From positions 186,001 to 250,000 of the forward strand of contig NZ_JAQZAM010000003.1 in assembly GCF_028737215.1 (NCBI RefSeq): a stretch of 64,000 bases of DNA, read 5' to 3'. Under the pieces are notes generated by a model, which searched no databases, was not told the origin of the DNA, and saw only the letters and a program-made list of their open reading frames with translations. This document shows, piece after piece, positions 58,745 through 64,000 of the stretch (the stretch's first letter is position 1; every line of letters begins with the position of its first letter). Position numbers and translations under genes: made by a program. This DNA comes from Actinomycetospora chibensis. Its GTDB lineage: Bacteria > Actinomycetota > Actinomycetes > Mycobacteriales > Pseudonocardiaceae.

Positions 58745-58906
58745 GTGGCGTACGACCGTTCTGGGGCGATTCTTGGGGGGTTCGACCGAGTCGGGAACGG
58801 CGATGTCCCTGGCTGCCGACGCTGTGGAGTCGAGCGCGGACGGGGTCCCGTCGATTCCCGCGTGGACGTGTGAATCGATCGGCGGTTCGTGGGGCAGGCT
58901 GACGGC

Positions 58907-59878
58907 ATGGAGTTCACGAAGCTCGGCATGACCGGTGTCGACGTGTCGAGGATCTGCCTGGGGTGCATGAGCTACGGCGTCCCCGACCGGGGCACCCACC
59001 CGTGGTCCCTCGACGAGGACGCCTCGAAACCCTTCTTCCGCCAGGCCCTCGACGCCGGCATCAACTTCTTCGACACCGCGGACGCCTACTCCGACGGCAC
59101 GAGCGAGGAGATCACCGGCCGCGCGCTGCGCGAGATGGCCGATCGCGACGAGGTCGTCGTCGCCACCAAGGTCTTCATGCCGATGCGCCAGGGCCCGAAC
59201 GGCGGCGGCCTCTCGCGCAAGGCGATCATGACCGGGATCGACGCCTCGCTGCGGCGCCTCGGCATGGATTACGTCGACCTCTACCAGATCCACCGCTGGG
59301 ACTACGGCACGCCGGTCGAGGAGACGCTCGAGGCGCTGCACGACGTCGTCAAGGCGGGCAAGGTCCGCTACATCGGGGCGTCCTCGATGTGGGCCTGGCA
59401 GTTCGCGAAGGCGCTGCACCTGCAGGACGTCAACGGCTGGACCCGCTTCGTCACGATGCAGGACCACTACAACCTGCTCTACCGCGAGGAGGAGCGGGAG
59501 ATGCTGCCGCTGTGCGGCGACGAGGGCGTCGGCGCCATCCCGTGGAGCCCCCTCGCGCGCGGCCGGCTCACCCGCGACTGGGACGACTCGACCGGCCGGC
59601 AGGAGACCGACGAGGTCGGCAAGTCGCTCTACCGCGACACCGACCGGCACATCGTCGAGGCCGTCGCCGAGATCGCCGAGAAGCGCGGCGTCTCCCGGGC
59701 CCAGGTGGCGCTCGCCTGGGTGCTGAACAACCCCGTCGTCGACGCCCCGATCATCGGCGCGACGAAGGAGCACCACCTGGCCGACGCCGTCGCCGCCGTC
59801 GACCTGCGTCTCGACGACGACGAGATCCGTGCGCTCGAGGAGCGCTACGAGCCCCGCGGGGTCGCCGGGCACCGCTAG
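58907..59878 (+). CDS. Aldo/keto reductase
   Basis: The 323-residue TIM-barrel oxidoreductase shows the catalytic tetrad in order: Asp and Tyr in NFFDTADAYSDG (about 47-58), Lys in VVATKVFMP, and His in LYQIHRWDYG. The NADPH-binding end IIGATKEHHLADAVAAVDLRL is intact. The substrate is unknown. It converges on the acyl-CoA ligase gene, the stop codons lying 1 base apart. Confidence 0.9.
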   Translation: MEFTKLGMTGVDVSRICLGCMSYGVPDRGTHPWSLDEDASKPFFRQALDAGINFFDTADAYSDGTSEEITGRALREMADRDEVVVATKVFMPMRQGPNGGGLSRKAIMTGIDASLRRLGMDYVDLYQIHRWDYGTPVEETLEALHDVVKAGKVRYIGASSMWAWQFAKALHLQDVNGWTRFVTMQDHYNLLYREEEREMLPLCGDEGVGAIPWSPLARGRLTRDWDDSTGRQETDEVGKSLYRDTDRHIVEAVAEIAEKRGVSRAQVALAWVLNNPVVDAPIIGATKEHHLADAVAAVDLRLDDDEIRALEERYEPRGVAGHR

Positions 59879-59879
59879 G

Positions 59880-61427
59880 TCACCGGGCCGGCGATCGGCT
59901 CCCGGTCAGGGTCGCCCGCACGTCGGTCTTCAGGATCTTCCCGACGGTGGACCGCGGCAGGGCGTCCCAGAACTCGATCTGCTTGGGCGCCTTCACGCTG
60001 CCGATCCGCGCCTTGACGAACGCGACGAGGTCGTCGCCGGACACCGCGCGCTCCGGCACGAGCTCGACCACCGCCGTCACCCGCTCGCCCCACTTCTCGT
60101 CCGGGAGCCCGACCACCGCGCAGTCGCGGACGGCCTCGTGCGCCATGAGGGCCTGCTCGACCTCGGCGGAGTACACGTTGAAGCCGCCGGTGATGACCAT
60201 GTCCTTGGCCCGGTCGACGATGAACAGGTAGCCGTCGTCGTCGAGGTAGCCGATGTCGCCGGTGTGGTGCCAGCCGTGCGCGGACACCTCCGCGGTGGCC
60301 TCGGGGTTCTTGTAGTAGCCGGCCATCACCAGCGACCCGCGCACGACGATCTCGCCACGCTCACCGGCCGGCAGCAGAGCACCGGCGTCCGACATGATCG
60401 CCACCGTCACCAGCGGCGACGGCCGGCCCGCGGACGCGAGGCGGGACCGGGCCACCGACCCGTCCCGCAGGCGGTGCTGGGCGGGCGACATCGTCGAGAC
60501 CATCATCGGCGCCTCGGACTGCCCGAAGAGCTGCGCCATCGGCCCGATCCGCTCGAGCGCCTCCTCCAGGCGCGCCACCGACATCGGTGCGGCGCCGTAC
60601 CAGAAGCACTGCAGCGAGCTCAGGTCCGTCCGGTCCAGGTCGGGGTGCCCCAGCACCATGTAGATCAGCGTCGGCGGCAGGAAGGTGTGCGTGACGTGGT
60701 GGTGCTCGACGAGGGCGAGGAACCGTCCCACGTCGGGCGTCGCCATCACGACGATCTCGCCGCCGAGGGCCATCACCGGGAAGCAGAGCACACCCGCGGC
60801 GTGGGTGAGCGGGGCGAGCGCGAGGTAGACCGGCCGCCCCTCGAACGGATAGCTCATCAGCGTGATCGCCGACATCGCCTCGAGGTTGCGGTCGGTCAGC
60901 ATCACGCCCTTCGGTCGCCCGGTGGTGCCCCCGGTGCCGACGAGGGCGACGACGTCGTCGGGCGGCTCCGCCTCGGCGGGCGGGTCGCCGTCGGCGGCCG
61001 CCAGCCAGTCGGCGAACCCCGGGGCGTCGCCGCGCGGCCCGTCCAGGCACACCACGGTGTGCAGCTGGGGGAGCGCCGGGGCGATGGAGGCGACGAGCTC
61101 GCCGAACCCGCTCTGGAAGATCAGCGCGGCGCAGTCGAACAGGTCCAGCAGCTCGCGGTTCTCGTCGCCCGCGTTGCGCGGGTTGATCGGGCACCAGACG
61201 GCGCCGGCACGGGCGATGCCGAAGACGCAGGCGAACGCGACGGGATCGTTGGCCGAGAGGATGCCGACCTTGTCCCCGGGCCGGACGCCCGAGCGTCGCA
61301 GCGCCCGGGCGACCCGGTGGCTCAGGTCGACGACGTCGCCGTAGGACAGTGACGTGCCGTCGAGGGTCAGGCAGGGGGCGTCCGACCCGAGCGACGCCCC
61401 CTTGTCCAACCAGGACGTCAGGGCCAC
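59880..61427 (-). CDS. AMP-dependent acyl-CoA ligase (FadD/aromatic-acid ligase type)
   Basis: The 515-residue adenylating enzyme has VGTGGTTGRPKGVMLT (P-loop-like), FGQSEAPMM, GWHHTGDIGYLDDDGYLFIVDRAKDMVITGGFNVY and the C-terminal PRSTVGKILK with the catalytic Lys. It makes an acyl-CoA from a carboxylic acid. Proximity to boxC suggests an aromatic or related acid, but benzoate-specific residues cannot be judged by eye. The start GTG lies 2 bases after the SDR stop. Confidence 0.86.
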   Translation of the reverse strand: MALTSWLDKGASLGSDAPCLTLDGTSLSYGDVVDLSHRVARALRRSGVRPGDKVGILSANDPVAFACVFGIARAGAVWCPINPRNAGDENRELLDLFDCAALIFQSGFGELVASIAPALPQLHTVVCLDGPRGDAPGFADWLAAADGDPPAEAEPPDDVVALVGTGGTTGRPKGVMLTDRNLEAMSAITLMSYPFEGRPVYLALAPLTHAAGVLCFPVMALGGEIVVMATPDVGRFLALVEHHHVTHTFLPPTLIYMVLGHPDLDRTDLSSLQCFWYGAAPMSVARLEEALERIGPMAQLFGQSEAPMMVSTMSPAQHRLRDGSVARSRLASAGRPSPLVTVAIMSDAGALLPAGERGEIVVRGSLVMAGYYKNPEATAEVSAHGWHHTGDIGYLDDDGYLFIVDRAKDMVITGGFNVYSAEVEQALMAHEAVRDCAVVGLPDEKWGERVTAVVELVPERAVSGDDLVAFVKARIGSVKAPKQIEFWDALPRSTVGKILKTDVRATLTGSRSPAR

Positions 61428-61429
61428 GT

Positions 61430-62218
61430 CTACATGCCCATCCCGCCGTCGACCGGCAGGCCGACGCCGTTGACGAAGCGGGACGCGTCCGAGGCGAGGA
61501 ACACCGCGGCGTCGGCGATGTCGGACACCTCGGCGAGGCGCCCGGACGGGGTGAGCTCGACGACCGCGCCGACGGCGGCGTCGGGGCTCTCGAAGAGGCC
61601 GAGGGCGGAGGTCTCGACCGCGAGCTTCACGCCCATGTCGGTGGGCACCAGGCCGGGGTAGAGGCAGTTGACCCGGACGCCGTAGCCGAGCTTGCCCGAC
61701 TCCATCGCGGCGACGCGGGTGAGCCGGTCGACGCCGGACTTGGTGGCCGAGTAGCCCGCGATCGCCGGGAAGGCGATGGTCGCGGCCACCGACGAGATGT
61801 TGATGACCGACCCGCCGTGTCCGGCCGCGCCACCGGGGCGCATGGCGCGGAAGGCGTGCTTGAGCCCGAGCATCGTGCCCAGGACGTTGATCTCGAGCAT
61901 GCGACGGACGTCGTCGGGCTCGGTGTCGACGAGCAGCGAGGTGACCTCGATGCCGGCGTTGTTGACCAGGACGTCGAGCCCGCCGAGCGCGGTGACGGTG
62001 TGCGCGACGGCCGCCTCCCACTGCGCGTCGTCGGTGACGTCGAGCTCGACGAAGCGTGCGCCCGGGATCTCGGCCGCGGCCTGCTCGCCGACGTCCTTGA
62101 GCACGTCGGCGAGCATCACCGAGGCGCCGGCGGCGGCCATCGCCGATGCCATCCCGGCGCCGAGCCCCCGGGCGCCGCCCGTGATCAGCACTCTCCGGCC
62201 GGCGAGCTGGTCACTCAT
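61430..62218 (-). CDS. Short-chain dehydrogenase/reductase
   Basis: The 262-residue SDR has RVLITGGARGLGAGMA (cofactor site), LVNNAGIEVTSL, the catalytic Ser in NISSVAATIAF, Tyr/Lys in YSATKSGVDRLT, and the C-terminal NGVGLPVDGGMGM. It is the first gene of a pair with the ligase and may oxidise a hydroxylated CoA ester or cyclic alcohol of the same route. Sequence type is that of bile-acid/steroid and cyclohexanol-type dehydrogenases, which is not specific. Confidence 0.88.
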   Translation of the reverse strand: MSDQLAGRRVLITGGARGLGAGMASAMAAAGASVMLADVLKDVGEQAAAEIPGARFVELDVTDDAQWEAAVAHTVTALGGLDVLVNNAGIEVTSLLVDTEPDDVRRMLEINVLGTMLGLKHAFRAMRPGGAAGHGGSVINISSVAATIAFPAIAGYSATKSGVDRLTRVAAMESGKLGYGVRVNCLYPGLVPTDMGVKLAVETSALGLFESPDAAVGAVVELTPSGRLAEVSDIADAAVFLASDASRFVNGVGLPVDGGMGM

Positions 62219-62324
62219 CCGCTGTCCCCTCGTCGTGCGCCGCTCGTGCGACGCAGATCACAACGTAGGGAGGTCCGTGCCGAGCAGACAAGGTCCACCT
62301 GATCTCCCGCGCGCGGCCTCCGGG

Positions 62325-62765
62325 TCACGCCCGGCCCGGCGCCGCTCCGGACGCGACCTTCTTGCGCAGCTCGCCGACCTCGGTGGCCGTGAAGCCGTGC
62401 GCGCCGAGCCACTCCCGCACGGTCTCGCCGTCGGGGTGACGGGTGGGGACGACGTTGTAGACGTAGTTGAGCTGCCGCGACGCGGCCTCGCGCTCGAGGT
62501 TCTCCAGGACGAACGCCCCGACACCGGTGCCGCGGGCCTCGGGCGCGGCCACGATCAGGATCTCGGCGTCGCCCCAGGTGTCGTCGAGGCGCCCGTAGCC
62601 GACCGCCGCACCGGCGTCGTCCTCGACGCGCCACCACGTGTCACCGAGGTGCTGGCCCACCTCGGGGTAGCCCAGCCCGAAGAGCGTCGGCGGCAGGTCG
62701 CCCAGTGCGGCGGCCTTGCCCTGGTCCCAGCGGGGTTCCTGCTCGGCGATCCACTGCCACGTCAT
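62325..62765 (-). CDS. GNAT-family acetyltransferase
   Basis: The 146-residue protein has a GNAT core: DTWWRVEDDAGAAVGYGRLDDTWGDAEILIVAAPEARGTGVGAFVLENLEREA, where RGTGVGAFV is the acetyl-CoA-binding motif. The ATG at 62765 has GGAGG 5 bases upstream. It is divergent from boxC across about 85 bases and may share its control. Substrate unknown. Confidence 0.8.
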   Translation of the reverse strand: MTWQWIAEQEPRWDQGKAAALGDLPPTLFGLGYPEVGQHLGDTWWRVEDDAGAAVGYGRLDDTWGDAEILIVAAPEARGTGVGAFVLENLEREAASRQLNYVYNVVPTRHPDGETVREWLGAHGFTATEVGELRKKVASGAAPGRA

Positions 62766-62850
62766 CCGGTCCTCCAACGTTCTACAGCTCTATGCATCGG
62801 CGTCGAATTCTCGTAGACTGTGGCCCGCACGACAAGGGAGGACCACCACC

Positions 62851-64000
62851 GTGACCGTTCTCGAGGACGCTCCGGCCGCCCCGCAGGCTGCCGGTGCCGA
62901 CGCCCCGCCGCAGGTCGACTTCGACACCGACCCCACGCGCTACCGCCACTGGCGGTACGAGGTCGAGGGTGAGACCGCCTGGGTCTACCTCGACGTCGCC
63001 GAGGACGGCGGGCTGGTTCCCGGCTACGAGCTCAAGCTCAACTCCTACGACCTGGGCGTCGACATCGAGCTCTACGACCTCACCCAGCGCCTGCGCTTCT
63101 CCCACCCCGAGGTGCGCAGCGTGGTGCTCACCAGCGGCAAGGAGTCCAACTTCTGCGCCGGGGCGAACATCCGGATGCTCGCCCAGTCGAGCCACTCGTG
63201 GAAGGTGAACTTCTGCAAGTTCACCAACGAGACCCGCAACGGCATCGAGGACATGACCGCGAACTCGGGTCAGACCTGGCTGGCCGCGCTCAACGGCACC
63301 GCGGCGGGCGGCGGCTACGAGATGGCCCTCGCGTGCGAGACGATCCTGCTGGTCAACGATCGGTCCAGCGCCGTCGCGCTGCCCGAGGTACCACTGCTCG
63401 GCGTGCTGCCCGGCACCGGCGGGCTCACCCGCGTCACCGACAAGCGCCATGTCCGCAAGGACCGCGCCGACATCTTCGCCACCAAGTCCGAGGGCTTCCA
63501 GGGGCCCAAGGCCGTCGACTGGAAGCTCGTCGACGAGACGGTCTCGCGCAAGCAGTGGGACGCCACGGTGCGCGAGCGCGCGGCGGAGGCCGCGGCCGGG
63601 TCGCACCGGCCCGTCGACGGTCACGGAATCAGCCTGCCGCCGTTGGCCCGCGAGGTCACCGCTGAGTCTGATTCTCTGGCTTCGATCCGCTACCCCAACG
63701 TGCGCTGCGACATCGACCGCGGCGCGCGCACCGCGACGATCACGGTGCTCGGCCCCGAGCCGCACGCCGTGCCCGAGTCGCTCGAGCGCATCCACGCCCT
63801 CGGCGCCGACTTCTGGCCGCTGGCGATGACCCGCGAGCTCGACGACCTCATCCTGCGGCTGCGCACCAACGAGCTCGAGATCGGCACCTGGCTGATCAAG
63901 ACGCAGGGCTCGATCGAGGGCGCGCTGGCCTTCGAGCGGGTCATCGCCGAGCACTCGTCGTCCGACTGGCTCGTCAACGAGATCCGCCACTACTTCAAGC
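62851..64000 (+). CDS. boxC: Benzoyl-CoA-dihydrodiol lyase, BoxC, 3' end outside the window
   Basis: BoxC opens the ring after epoxidation of benzoyl-CoA in the aerobic box pathway. The visible 383 residues fit the start of the roughly 550-residue BoxC: YRHWRYEVEGETAWVYLDVAEDGGLVPGYELKLNSYDLGVDIEL, VVLTSGKESNFCAGANIRML, ALNGTAAGGGYEMALACE and LPEVPLLGVLPGTGGLTRVTDKRHVRKDRAD. It belongs to the crotonase superfamily. GGGAGG lies 9 bases before the GTG. boxB and boxA would be expected further right. Confidence 0.88.
   Translation, partial: MTVLEDAPAAPQAAGADAPPQVDFDTDPTRYRHWRYEVEGETAWVYLDVAEDGGLVPGYELKLNSYDLGVDIELYDLTQRLRFSHPEVRSVVLTSGKESNFCAGANIRMLAQSSHSWKVNFCKFTNETRNGIEDMTANSGQTWLAALNGTAAGGGYEMALACETILLVNDRSSAVALPEVPLLGVLPGTGGLTRVTDKRHVRKDRADIFATKSEGFQGPKAVDWKLVDETVSRKQWDATVRERAAEAAAGSHRPVDGHGISLPPLAREVTAESDSLASIRYPNVRCDIDRGARTATITVLGPEPHAVPESLERIHALGADFWPLAMTRELDDLILRLRTNELEIGTWLIKTQGSIEGALAFERVIAEHSSSDWLVNEIRHYFK

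Noticed and set aside
1-64000. CRISPR array or rRNA operon
   Set aside because: No regularly spaced repeats of 24-40 bases and no rRNA-like sequence were seen while reading the window.

Overview
The window is actinobacterial DNA of very high GC. GTG starts are common, many genes overlap by ATGA, GTGA or TGATG, and the gene families are typical of the group: an Rv1264-type cyclase, a PptH/PptT pair, GAF-ANTAR proteins, CmtR and a pSAM2-type integrative element. The gene mix fits Pseudonocardiaceae or a close relative; that placement is inference only.

Layout. 1-15.4 kb is chromosome: a sulfatase cut by the window edge, a small monooxygenase/DUF899 pair, three tandem secreted paralogues, an adenylate cyclase, pptH-pptT, a DUF1992 protein, an SbcC/SbcD-like nuclease pair and a PhoD-type phosphatase. 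At 15,865 a tRNA gene with anticodon CAU carries an integrated element. Its 3' 37 bp recur exactly at 31,408-31,444, which bounds a 15.5-kb actinomycete integrative and conjugative element (AICE). The left half of the element is the core: integrase, excisionase, RepSA-like initiator, TraSA-like DNA translocase, a membrane protein, two small conserved proteins, an HTH regulator, a Pif-like Nudix protein and an HD protein. The right half (about 23.5-30.7 kb) is visibly poorer in GC and is cargo: two unknown proteins on the minus strand (one membrane anchored), a divergent protein with a C-terminal membrane segment, and a 960-residue NACHT NTPase. These look like a candidate anti-phage module. 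Long inverted repeats and decayed gene pieces lie between them.

31.4-38 kb is chromosome again: a secreted M28 peptidase, a CmtR metal sensor with a cation transporter, two GAF-ANTAR regulators facing an anti-sigma kinase/STAS pair, and an alpha/beta hydrolase. 38.7-45.5 kb is one tightly coupled minus-strand operon (acyl-CoA dehydrogenase, carboxyltransferase, acyl-CoA synthetase, MaoC hydratase, CitE-like lyase, LLM flavoprotein) under a divergent TetR gene. Its content matches a leucine/isovalerate-type pathway that lacks the biotin-carrying subunit. 46.2-54.9 kb is a second acyl-CoA cluster: two acyl-CoA dehydrogenases around an LvaA/ACAD10-like sugar-kinase-fold protein and a broken SMP-30 gene, plus enoyl-CoA hydratases, an SDR, an exporter and a TetR gene with matching operator-like sites. 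55-64 kb holds an NTF2-flavin monooxygenase fusion, an MFS transporter with a beta-sandwich tail, an aldo/keto reductase, an acyl-CoA ligase, an SDR, a GNAT protein and the start of boxC (aerobic benzoyl-CoA degradation), cut by the window end.
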